Source: Rhizopus sp. PT2906
Lineage: Eukaryota; Mucoromycota; Mucoromycetes; Mucorales; Rhizopodaceae
DNA length: 28,237 nucleotides
NCBI GenBank assembly: GCA_025529335.1
Contig: JAMYHX010000534.1
Coordinates: 1-28,237 of the forward strand
Reading direction: 5' to 3'
In this document: in pieces, positions 19,283 through 28,237 of the stretch
Layout of the letters: each line of letters opens with the position of its first letter
Numbering within the stretch: the first letter of the stretch is position 1
Notes under the pieces: generated by a model
What the model saw: the letters and a program-made list of their open reading frames with translations, nothing else
The model's database searches: none
What the model was told of the DNA's origin: nothing
Position numbers and translations under genes: made by a program

Positions 19283-22200
19283 TTATCTCGAACCAATAAT
19301 ACCGGAAATCCAAGAAGTACGCTTGTTCTTCTCTGCAGGTGAAGCAGGGACACTTTCGTCTTGATGAACTACAGCACCAGCACCTCCACCACGAATGGGT
19401 TTGGCTACACGTCCACTGCTTACTATTTGACCAGCTTGTTGTTTCTGTTGTGAGGCTTGCTGAAGTCGTTCCCTTGCAGCTCTCAGTTGTCCTTCAAACT
19501 TGTGATTCTGGTTGATCAGTTTCTCTTGAGCATCTTGTAGCAATTGCTCAAGGCTTAGAATTCGGTCATTGCGTGCAATCAATTTACGCTCGGCAACTCC
19601 AACTTCTTTCTTTAGTGAAGAATTTTGCTCGACAAGCTAAATGGATTTAGAAAAAGATGAAGCTATTCTCTTTATGAATAATTACCTGTTTTTGAACATT
19701 CTTCAACTGCTCGAGATTACGTTCCAAGATGGCCATCTTTTGTTGCTGGGCTTTATTGTTACTTGCTCTTAACACATTGTTGTACTGCTCTCGTGTTTCG
19801 TCCAGGGACATTTCCAACTCTACCACCTTCTCACAGCGAAGCTGCAAGTCGCGCATTAGTGCTTTTTTCATGGATTCAAAATCAGCCAAGTCCTTGGCCA
19901 TGGCTTTACGCATACGCTCAATCTCTTGCTCACGTTCAGAGTAGGCGGTAGGTGCAGTTGGAGTTTGTTCAGCAAGTGTTTTCTGAAGACTCTCAGTAGC
20001 TTCTTTCAAAGATTGCAATGCTTGTGAAAGATTGTTGATGTTGTCTCCCTTTGAGTTAATTTCTTTCTTTAGTTTTTCTATTTCTTCTTGCTGAAGTGCC
20101 TTCTTTGAAGCATACTGACTCTCCAATTTAGTCTGTATATAATGATGAGTCTTTTGTTTAGTTTTTAAGGTGCATCTTTACCTTGACTGCAGAGATGGCT
20201 ACTTCAATGTCTGCATTCTTTTTAGCAGTAGCCTCTTCTTCTGCAATTGTTTTGTCCAGTAACTCTTCATATTCCTGCTCAAGTTTCTTCAAGCGTTCGT
20301 CAAGTTCAACCTTCTTCTTTTCAAGTACTTGTTTTTCATCTTGAAGGGTATCAATAGCTTTTGTATGCTGTTCCAGCAATATTTGAGAGTCAGCAAGGTC
20401 ACGACGAAGAGCAGCTGTTTCCTCTACAGTCAGAGGTAAGCTTCCCTCAGCCTCAAGCTTGTTGACTGATTCACGAATTTGACGTTCTTTTTGGTTGATC
20501 TCACCCTACAATGTGTTAGGCTATGCAACCTGAAAGGGCGTCTTTTATTTACCGAGGGATCCCACTTGTTCATCATTTGTGCTATCAGATCTGCCTTCTT
20601 CTTTTCTTTATCATTATCTGCACTGTCTTTATAAGCCATGCGGACTTCTTGCAGATTTTTTCGAAGCTCTTCAAGTTCATTCAAGAGCTCTTGATTGGCT
20701 TCCTTCAAAGAATCAACATTGATAGCATTTTCTCGGCTTTCAAATGATATCTTTTGAAGCTGTAACTTCAATTCACTCAGTTCATTAGACATCTGCTGGT
20801 TTTCTTTGGTAATAAGAGCTTCATGCTCTTTGTAATAATTGACTTCCTCTTTTAATGAGTCCAGCAGCTTTTCGCGATTGGCGAGTTCAGTTTCCTTTTC
20901 AGCAATTTGATCCATCAATTCATTTTCACGCTTCAAGAGTTCTTCACGTTCATCTTTCTCCAAAACAACTGAAGGAGTCGTGGGTCGAGATGCATCATCA
21001 ACTGGAGTAGAAGGTTTAAAACCGGATGCAGGAGGCAATGCAGAATAATCGCCCTTGTTAATTTTATCTAAAGATACCCATTTTTCTTCCGGTAGAGTAT
21101 TACCAGTACGCCAGACGTTTACCTCACCCTCTAAGGCGGCAATATAAGTTTGAAAAGTCATTGTTTCTGTCTTGGCCTTTTTGAGCAGAGCCTTCAATTC
21201 GGCAGGTGATAAGTCAGCATTGACCTTAGCTTTGTTCTTGATTGTCTTTGCACGCATACCAAATCTTAAGGTAGACACTGTTTCGGCTTCATTAAAAGAA
21301 GAAGGCGAACAGTTGATGATCAAAGTTGTGCGAGAGTTACCACCCAAAGATTCTTGAAGGATACGTGTCAACTTAGAATCACGATAGGGAATATGGCTGG
21401 ACTGTGCATCACAATCGTATCAGTTACACATTTGACTGCAGATTTATATATGCTGCATACCTTTCCATCTGTTAAGGAATTAATGACCATACCCAAGGCA
21501 GTCAGGGATTTGTTAATCTTTTTAGCTTCTTCCAATGTCTGACCGGATGCACCTGTCTTGCCTACTTTTTCGGAACCGGCCAAGTCAACCAGATAGAGTT
21601 TACCGCTCTTTGCAGCACCTGTATCCAAGTTCTTTTGTGTGATGGTGATCACGACAATAGAATGAGATCGAGAACTTTCAGCATTCATGTCTACAAGAGT
21701 ATGTTACTTAACAGTATATTGTGCTATCATGGTGATACCCTACGTGTATAAGCAACCATACGGTTTGCACTACCATTTTTCATGGCTTGATATACTTCAT
21801 CTTTGTTTGCTACATAAATCTCATACAAATCCTTTACGTAAACACCACGCGTCTTATCCTCATGAATAGCCAAATTGTCGTTGGATGCTAATAATAAAAA
21901 AGATGAGGTTATCCATATAGTCTAATGTTTGTGGTTGCTTTTCTTACGATTAAATAAATCGCGAACTTTTTCCATATAAATTTCCATATAAGAAACTTTG
22001 ACAGTGAATTCCAAATTACTTGGTGCATCATTGATACTTGCGAATATTTGTTCGACAATACGTGGGATAATACCCTTTGTTTGAGGATTATCGATATCTG
22101 CACCCTATTAGTTTTGATATTAGCTATAAGCAAATAAAGTCGAGCTTTATCTTACCATCATTGTAAATGTTTTACCAGAACCTGTTTGACCATAAGCAAA

Positions 22201-22552
22201 GACAGTACCGTTATAACCAGCAGTGACATCTAATGAATGAGGGGGGCTGATTAGAACTTGATTGTTATAACAAGAACAACTTGTTACCATCTACTATGCT
22301 TTTGATAGAATATTCAAATACATCCTGTTGAGGTGTATTCATGCCAAATACTTTATCAAAAGCAAAACTAGACGTAGTTTCACCCTAAAGCATATATGAG
22401 ATTATTGTTGTTTTTATTATATATTTGTTTACCTTTATGGTTACTTGAGTTCCCTCTTCGTCAATCTCAATAATTGGGACACCACCTTCTCTTACTTCAA
22501 GAGCATTCTGAGGACGGAATCGACAGACAACTTTAATATTATTTCCCGACAT
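19283..22552 (-). CDS. Kinesin-1 heavy chain (conventional fungal kinesin)
   Basis: Ten exons on the minus strand (22552-22433, 22384-22288, 22229-22156, 22104-21948, 21887-21744, 21690-21461, 21401-20553, 20505-20182, 20132-19686, 19636-19283) give 931 aa, the normal size for fungal kinesin-1. The N-terminal motor has P-loop GQTGSGKT (86-93), switch I NAESSRSH (200-207) and switch II DLAGSE (233-238). KIINKSL-type helix 4 (here AKKINKSLTALG) and SSHIPYRDSKLTRIL follow. The neck reads AALEGEVNVWRTG, with the Trp typical of fungal conventional kinesins. The rest is coiled coil up to about residue 885, then a short Gly/Ser tail ending SWISGIIGSR. It walks towards microtubule plus ends and carries vesicles and other cargo in hyphae. 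Fungal kinesin-1 works without light chains, and none is expected here. All nine introns are 47-60 nt and five of them sit within the motor domain before residue 200. Confidence 0.96.
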
Positions 22553-22814
22553 GTCAACTTGCTCCCTTTTGTTAAACTATGTTTACAGAGAGAAAGAAAG
22601 AAAAAAGAGAGGTACAAAAAGAGAGAAAAAGGTTTCAATGTTTAAAAGGGAGTTTCAAAAATGAAAAAAGGGGGTGGCAAATAAGTATGATGTATGTGAG
22701 AATATTGTAATCTGTCTCATGAAAAAGAGCTCAGTTTCAGTAGAAATAGCGCAAAAATCGGACTTTACAAAACATCTGACATCTTTTATGCTTGTATAAA
22801 AATAAGATGCGTGA
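22553..22814 (-). promoter_or_regulatory. Kinesin upstream region
   Basis: Read from the kinesin strand, the 5' leader is C/T-rich (CTCTCTTTTT-type runs at about 22580-22640), like the other gene starts in this window. No TATA-like box can be named with confidence. The core of the annotated gene block ends here and the decayed region begins. Confidence 0.35.
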
Positions 22815-23357
22815 CCTAGTCAAAGAGAAAGGTTTAGCGGAAGTCACGAGAGTTTTCCAGAGTACACAGACAATCTTGAGTACAGTCTGAGACCTGCAAC
22901 CTTAGCCAATAAAAAGAGAAAGCAAAGAAGTGATGTTTTGCATATAAGGGATATAGTTATTTCCCCAAGAGAATTAGAATGGATAAAATTAAATCGTGTA
23001 GATGAAACAATAGCCAAACAGACCATGTTCCCATTATATTTTGACAAGCTACAGTGGTTGAATCACATGATGATAAATGTTCCCATATCAGAGATATCAT
23101 TTGACTATTACACTCTTCACCAAATTCAATACCGCATCCGGCTAGTATTAAAGTTGATGATAGAGACAGGGCCAAGTTTCACGGTAAGAATGGTGAGCGG
23201 CCCAGCTGGAGACGGGGTCGCCCCCAATAAAGAAGTCCACAAGGAAAGATATGTCTATAGTATTCAGACGGTAATCATACTGAAAGACATCACTATGCAG
23301 CATATAACGGTGGGAAACCTGACATCTTTTGTCCATACCAAAGCATGGTTCATATGA
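22815..23357 (+). CDS. Unrecognised ORF, possibly a gene fragment
   Basis: The frame is open from 22815 to a stop at 23355-23357, with the first ATG at 22938 (139 aa from there). The pre-ATG part is also protein-like (SHESFPEYTDNLEYSLRPAT), so the true start may be lost or in an upstream exon. The composition is ordinary, with segments such as VISPRELEWIKLNRVDETIA and ISFDYYTLHQIQYRIRLVLK. Just after the stop another frame shows CSVCFLGKPSKLSCRQ, a possible Cys pair, as if a frameshift broke a longer protein. I recognise no family. Its position at the edge of the relic-rich part suggests a decayed mobile-element or accessory gene rather than a core gene. Confidence 0.4.
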   Translation, partial: PSQRERFSGSHESFPEYTDNLEYSLRPATLANKKRKQRSDVLHIRDIVISPRELEWIKLNRVDETIAKQTMFPLYFDKLQWLNHMMINVPISEISFDYYTLHQIQYRIRLVLKLMIETGPSFTVRMVSGPAGDGVAPNKEVHKERYVYSIQTVIILKDITMQHITVGNLTSFVHTKAWFI

Positions 23358-24483
23358 GCAGAATCAACAAGATTCATCCACAAAAAAATGCTTGTTCTGT
23401 TTGCTTTCTTGGAAAACCTTCAAAGTTGTCATGTAGGCAAACGCTTAAATACGAGAAAATACATTTTATTCAGAAATTATTCGCACACTGATAGAAAAAT
23501 GATAATTTCAAACAACGTGCTATAAGACTTGGCCACAGAAACTATTAATTACAACCTCGATTTTCCGTATAAAGACTATATGGCTATCCCGCATCCGTGA
23601 CAATCCTCAGGTTTTCGAGTACAAGCATGATAAGAGAGCAGTTCATTCTTGATATCGCGGTTATGACTTCTCACACGAACTATGGTCCAAAGGGCATTCT
23701 TCGTGGAACCACTAATTTATAAGTAAAAAACTGGGGTTATATAAATTATGCCTGCAATAATTTATTGACATCTTCTTTTTTGTCGATCAAGAATCCAGAA
23801 GCATCCAAGCGTGCTTTTGAAGTACTATAAAGAGATCATCGAAAGCGAATTATGAAGCATCTACCCCGATTCCGTTCTATGTCGTGTTTGATCAGAGGCC
23901 CTGAAAAACTAATACATTTACGTTAGACAAACGCAATCCCAGCTGGAAATGGTAAGACGGGTTCTGATGCTGTCATTATCGAAAGGCTGCAAATGACATT
24001 TGGAAAAAGCATTGGGTATGGTAAAGCTAAAATTCATCAATGCAACGGAAGCAAGTATGCTTTATGCATGGACAGTCTCCGGCTGGCAGTGTATACCAAA
24101 AATACCATTGATGTCAATAAGCTGTCAGCTGCTCTTGCTTTTCAAATTCATGGTGAACCAAAAATCCAGAATTAACTGCATGGATGAAGAAGAAAAGCCT
24201 AACTAGTCCTTTCACTCCCTTTTCGTCTTAGGATTTAACATCACTTTCTATATGTTCCGATTAACATCCAAGGGCATTTATGTATTTTTTTGAAATAACG
24301 CTCCTATGGTTTCCTGATTCTTTGGAAGACCTGCCGTTGTTCATTTCTTTGGCGAATTTCAAGAGACTTCTCGCGGTCAATAATTCTTTTTGCCGCTTTT
24401 GCAAGAAATCAACCAAGCCGTATTTCATTGAAGCAAGATACAGAGAGAATTTGGTGGCTTTGGATGACATTATCGATGCAAGG
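23358..24483 (+). other. Relic-rich stretch with protein-like fragments, none recognised
   Basis: Plus-strand fragments separated by stops and frameshifts look like eroded coding DNA. At about 23929-24174 a frame reads AIPAGNGKTGSDAVIIERL, GKSIGYGKAKIHQCNGSKYA and LSAALAFQIHGEPKIQN. At 24280-24483 a frame reads FPDSLEDLPLFISLANFKRL and FCRFCKKSTKPYFIEARYRE, with a CxxC. They could come from one or more transposon proteins or a dead host gene. No catalytic motif is present that would name them. Confidence 0.35.
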
Positions 24484-24783
24484 CAACGAGACAAGACCTT
24501 TAAAACATTCCATGGTCTTCTTTTCCAAAGCAACAACAAGAGCCTCACGTTCAACTTGAGTAACACGAGGTCTAGAGTTATCCCAACCAAGATAAGAGAG
24601 CATCACTTCCTTCTTGGGCTCCTTCAAGGTGATCGTGTTGAATACAAAGTCAATCTCGGGTTTGGCTTGACGTGCAATAGTAGCGACTTGAATGATTTCA
24701 TCGCCAGAGAGTTGATCTAGGGGATGTACTTTTGAGCTGGTCGTAGCAGCAGTGACAGTTTTCATTTCCTTGACAGCAGACAT
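24409..24783 (-). pseudogene. Truncated amine oxidase copy forming a chimeric 124-aa ORF
   Basis: The ATG at 24783-24781 corresponds exactly to the start of the intact amine oxidase. The first 100 codons are copied (two residue differences, near codons 91 and 95), then the frame runs 24 codons into unrelated DNA and stops. Only part of the N-terminal non-catalytic domain is present; the topaquinone site, general base and copper ligands are all absent. The copied upstream sequence includes the TATA-like box, so it could still be transcribed. It cannot be an oxidase. Confidence 0.9.
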
Positions 24784-25207
24784 GATGGTAAATAAAGAAA
24801 AAGGGGAAGAGAGACAAAAATAATGATATGGAAGAAGAAGAAGTGCCAAAAAGAAGCTGCTTTTATATTTTTTACCGTCATCGAATTCAGTGACAAATCA
24901 AGACCAATGAGAAATGTAATAAACAATAAAGGAAGTAGTAGTGGGAGAAACACAATTGACGAGTCAATGGAATAGATAACCAACTTATTTGTCATTACTA
25001 GCCTCAGACCAGCAAAGGGAAAGCCACCACATTCAATGACCGCATGAACATAAAAAAGGGGAAGCGAGCTAGAAAGACACCACCAGTGCGTCCAGTCTAT
25101 GAGTAGATGCATTAACGATTCAATATCGTCACCAATGGCGATAATATTTCTCTCCTGAGATGTTTTTGTAGTGCCAACAGACCAAACTCTGTGTTTATAG
25201 AAACTAT
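24484..25207 (-). repeat. Inverted copy of 2007-2730
   Basis: This is 724 bp in reverse orientation, with no indels and seven transitions relative to the source. It ends abruptly inside codon-aligned coding sequence at 24484 and, on the other side, at the base matching the edge of the DIRS-like element (2007). The sequence beyond each end is unrelated to the source locus. Confidence 0.95.
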
Positions 25208-26276
25208 ATTCTGTAAACCCTGGATTTCTGGATATGCGAGGGGGTTAGGATAGTACTGACTAACTCCGATTCTTATTCTGCAGAGTAAAGAAATAAAAGT
25301 GTCCTGAGGTCCTATTGGATGATAAGGTCATTTCTCCTTTCTTAGGATGGTCTATGAATGTTCATATTCATAGATTCTTTTGTATATTCAAATGGTGTAA
25401 GCAAAAGTTATGCTGTAGTGTGGTATTGATATATTTTGATGAATATGGCTTTTTTAGCTCCGCACCACACTTTGTTCATTTCTGACAAATCTACCATAAA
25501 TATCGTGCGAATGTTATTCTTTATAAGGAAATTAAATCACTTGTGGGTATCTAGTGACTGAACTGGTTAGAGCTCTGCCTTCAGCTTGATTATATAATAT
25601 TTCACTGTCCGAATACTAAACATTAGCATTTGAATGAAGACATAAAGGTGCATTTTAAAGTAGCGTCAAATCAACAAAAAGAAGGGGGAGATGTTGAGAG
25701 TATATACACCTTTTGACGTTCAGATACTCAATTGTTTCAGTTTACAAAAGTAACAGAAATTCATGCATAGACTTTTCGATCAGACCACGCTACTTTTGCA
25801 TAATAGTCTCTATTCTTTACTACAGTCTAATGCACGGTCTTACCATCGTTTCAATTATATTAGTAGCAGAGGATGACCGAGATGTTTGAAAAAGGGAGTA
25901 CAAGAATAAGCTTGATGATGTATTGCATTAACCAAAAATATATAAATGTTGATAACACGACTAACAACAATAAAGAGCGATGAATGACCCATTATCAACG
26001 CTGGTCTGTTTCTGTTTCCCTCTAGCTGAGTTAAGCAGCATTGATGTAATACGTCCAACATGACCGTAATATAGTCATAGTAGCCAGTCTGCATAAACCT
26101 GTCAGCTCTCTCTATCTATTTTTGTTGTGTTACTCGAGATCAGTGGTGTTATCAATAGCTTAAAAAGGACTGCAGACAGCTTACCCATTTTGTCTGTGGG
26201 AATATATTCTAAACTTACTACTTTCCATTTTGGACATATCAGCTTCCGAAATGCAACTTTAATCTCACAGCATTTA
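25208..26276 (+). other. AT-rich intergenic region without a supportable gene
   Basis: Short ORFs only, on both strands, none protein-like. The one item of note is a tRNA-like fragment at about 25544-25593. A minus ORF at 25855-26094 has an odd composition and is not supported. Confidence 0.4.
25544..25593 (+). other. Possible tRNA-derived fragment
   Basis: TGACTGAACTGG at 25555-25566 matches the pol III A-box consensus with one mismatch and is followed by TTAGAGCTCTG as in a D-arm and the start of an anticodon stem. No clear B box or acceptor-stem pairing follows (the nearest candidate has about three mismatches), so this is not a functional tRNA. A tRNA relic or the head of a SINE is possible. 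Confidence 0.25.
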
Positions 26277-26286
26277 TTCTCTCTCT

Positions 26287-26344
<58 letters not shown>
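26277..26344 (+). repeat. (TC)n followed by a 55-nt poly(T) tract
   Basis: A short CT repeat leads into 55 consecutive T residues (26290-26344). On the minus strand this is a poly(A) tract lying about 240 bp downstream of the 26848-26585 ORF. It could be the tail of a retroposed sequence or a slipped homopolymer; its exact length may be affected by sequencing. Confidence 0.85.
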
Positions 26345-26347
<3 letters not shown>

Positions 26348-26584
26348 GTTAGTTGTTCTTTAGTTCAAGCCTAATAGAAATAAATCCCTGAACAATCTTA
26401 GTAATTTATAAAACCTGCTTGGTCAAAAAGAGGAAAAGTATAGGATAACCATTTGCTTGACTTGGTTATAAACAAGTTCTTTTTTTCTGTTAATACAATA
26501 AACTCGTCAATGTTTAAGTGATTGGGTTTGTTCACAAATTGAGTACAGAGATCAGAATGGTCATTGTCATAGTAGGGAGTGCAT

Positions 26585-26848
26585 TTATTTCCTTTGTATA
26601 GATTTGCGTTTGATAGCTAATTCTTTCATCTCTATGAGGTATCCATCATAGATAGCAGTTTGGCTAATACATAATGGCTCTTTCAATGTATTTGGATCAT
26701 TTTTCTTAATTGAATTCTCATAGACATGTTTCGCTACAATATCATGAAGCTTACATATTGTACCGACAATGGTCTGGTCACCATGACAGAGACTGTTGGC
26801 TTCAAAATGGATAGATTCAAATTCCACCTTCGCCTTTACAATAAACAT
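26585..26848 (-). CDS. Small unrecognised ORF
   Basis: An 87-aa frame begins MFIVKAKVEFESIHFEANSL and ends in a basic tail (KRKSIQRK). The composition is ordinary for a soluble protein with no signal peptide. It points away from the Fanzor-like relic about 40 bp away and could be a fragment of another gene of the same mobile element, a retroposed fragment (poly(A) about 240 bp downstream on its strand), or chance. Two Cys residues (CHGDQTIVGTIC) do not form a known motif. Confidence 0.3.
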   Translation of the reverse strand: MFIVKAKVEFESIHFEANSLCHGDQTIVGTICKLHDIVAKHVYENSIKKNDPNTLKEPLCISQTAIYDGYLIEMKELAIKRKSIQRK

Positions 26849-26889
26849 TCTGCTTTACAAGAAGTTTCTGAAGATAATTTAGTGAAGAT

Positions 26890-27802
26890 AATTTAGTATA
26901 GCTTATGCAATTTTGTTAGCGTTATCTAACTGTACCAATATATTAGATGAGCAAGAACTTCAGTCATCAGCATTCATACGGTTACCTAGGCCGTACAAAG
27001 TACATGCAACGGAGGTTAACTACAAAAGTGGCGCGCAAAAGATTCGACGAAACCTTCAGCGTGCAAAAAACAGCACTGAAAAAGGTCAACAAACTACTGA
27101 AATAGAAGCTTCTTTAAGTCAATTGGATATGTCCCGAGCCAGAGACATAAACGAACTCAATGAAATGTACAATACGTACCTTGAACACAGAAATATTTTG
27201 CGGGAGCTCTACTTTTCACCACAACGAGCTAAGCAAAAAAGGATATATGAATTACAAAAGCGTAGGTATATCAACAGGCTTTGCTCAGCGGAAGGTCGGT
27301 TTACAGTATCTGATGTCAAAGGCGTGAAACCCATTATGTTTGTCGGTGACCGCGGTCTAAGTATAAGCTCATGAATAAAAGGATTTATGTGTTACGGTGG
27401 CCAATGGAAACCGAAGAAGCGCAGTTTTTATACAACTGTATGCATAACCAATGAACAAACACATCACAGACATGCATATACCGCTTCAATAAGTTATCAC
27501 ATCCAGTACGAACAATTCATCGCAACGGAGCGAGTCAACTAAGAACAATCAATAGCGCATTTGTTTATGACAACCCAAGCTGTGTCTCTGTCCAAGCAAA
27601 AAAAGCAGTGAAAAGACGGGACACTGTGTCCGCAATGGCAATAGGCCTGTCAGGCCTGGCAACATTCCTTTTTGGTGCAACCTTTCCACCATTCGACCCA
27701 AAAGCCAGTCAATCCAACACTAATAAATTTAAAACGAATGCCGCTTCTTTCTTTACTGCAAACGAAGATTGGCCTGCTGTCGATGACAGTAATACTTCTT
27801 GA
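26890..27802 (+). pseudogene. Fanzor/TnpB-like RNA-guided nuclease relic
   Basis: Two frames together resemble the C-terminal half of a Fanzor-type protein, the eukaryotic relative of IS605 TnpB. The first (to TGA at 27372-27374) has a basic helical part (AQKIRRNLQRAKNS; FSPQRAKQKRIYELQKRRY) and KPIMFVGDRG. It continues past the TGA (IKGFMCYGGQWKPKKRSFY TTVCITNE). At about 27456 a net one-base loss shifts frame to TSQTC, a zinc-ribbon start, and then RRDTVSAMAIGLSG, which has the Asp and the small-residue pattern of the RuvC-III motif, ending TFPPFDPKASQ. The ribbon is damaged: the second Cys of the first CxxC is Arg (CGC at 27482-27484), and a Cys I would expect before NPSC is Tyr (TAT at 27566-27568). 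The RuvC-I half is missing upstream. Known Fanzors ride on various eukaryotic transposons. Assignment is from motif order, not a search. Confidence 0.65.
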
Positions 27803-28043
27803 AAGGTATGTCTCCTTTGATAATTTATTGACTTATACTGATTGTTTAACAACAATAAGTATTTAATACTTTGAATATTTGATATTCTGTAAGTGAAATT
27901 ATTTCATATTATTGACTGTTTTACTAATTACATCTGTTTGTGTCTCAATTTTGGGGACTGGTAGTTCATTTACCTTACCAGTATTTTAAGTCATGAAATA
28001 AATTTAATCCGAGTACAACAAGCCGTAAATAACGAATTCTATC

Positions 28044-28237
28044 TATTTGGCTGTATTTATCAGATGATGAGTAGCAGACGTCTGTCCTCATCTATTAGCT
28101 GGGGTTGAATCTGTGGAGCCCTTAAAATACGATGAATTGTTCGGACCGTTGTCTCCTTTATTTTACACAATTGAGTATTTTTCCCATTTTTTGTTGTTCA
28201 CTGTCTTTCTTGATTATATATGTTACATCAGTTTATC
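28044..28237 (+). repeat. Right copy of edge repeat R2, inverted relative to 426-618
   Basis: It begins TATTTGGCTGTATTTATCAG and matches the reverse complement of 618-426 to the end of the window, so its right limit is not seen. About 90% identical by eye. The 241 bp before it (27803-28043) hold nothing I can name. Confidence 0.75.

Noticed and set aside
4827..22552. A functional polar-growth gene cluster (STRIPAK subunit, chitin synthase, kinesin)
   Set aside because: The genes are on both strands with unrelated genes between and no shared regulatory element seen; adjacency alone is weak evidence.
26127..26363. ORF running into poly-Phe
   Set aside because: Created by the 55-nt T tract; no protein-like content before it.

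Overview
The window looks like nuclear DNA of an early-diverging fungus, most likely Mucoromycota (Mucorales-type). The reasons are: many very short spliceosomal introns (about 47-70 nt) that restore conserved proteins exactly; AT-rich intergenic DNA with C/T-rich tracts just upstream of several start codons; a myosin-like/chitin synthase fusion; a fungal kinesin-1; and two kinds of decayed mobile element, a tyrosine-recombinase element of DIRS type and a Fanzor/TnpB-like relic. No rRNA, CRISPR array or intact tRNA was seen.

Layout. Position 1-275 (minus) is the 5' end of an unrecognised gene. At 663-2008 lies a 1.35 kb internally deleted DIRS-like element with terminal inverted repeats and a dead tyrosine recombinase. 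The core of the window is a compact host gene block. Reading plus, it holds a peroxisomal-type copper amine oxidase (2431-4586, 682 aa), an FGFR1OP2/SIKE-family coiled-coil protein expected in the STRIPAK complex (4827-5728, 230 aa), a hormone-sensitive-lipase-type alpha/beta hydrolase (6380-7742, 419 aa), a Vnx1-type vacuolar cation/H+ exchanger (8609-11401, 815 aa), a class V-type chitin synthase with an N-terminal myosin-like domain (11633-17440, 1880 aa) and an unrecognised acidic single-exon protein (17859-19130, 423 aa). Kinesin-1 heavy chain converges on the last of these from the minus strand (19283-22552, 931 aa). For the multi-exon genes I worked out the joins by hand. Each gives an open frame of whole codons, and motifs interrupted in the raw frames become continuous.

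From about 22.8 kb to the right edge the DNA is a graveyard. It contains an unrecognised ORF, protein-like fragments, an inverted and truncated copy of the amine oxidase promoter plus its first 100 codons (24484-25207 against 2007-2730), a possible tRNA-derived fragment, a 55-nt poly(T) tract, and a Fanzor/TnpB-like pseudogene (26890-27802). The two window edges (426-618 and 28044-28237) carry a second inverted repeat about 90% identical.

The host genes are not an operon or an obvious cluster. A loose theme is polar growth: the chitin synthase with myosin-like head, kinesin-1 and a STRIPAK component all act in hyphal tip growth in other fungi. I regard their adjacency as coincidence unless synteny shows otherwise. 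The most interesting structures are the nested inverted repeats, including a 724-bp pair with all seven differences confined to its ends, the miniature DIRS-like element whose edge coincides with the edge of that duplication, and the Fanzor-like relic.
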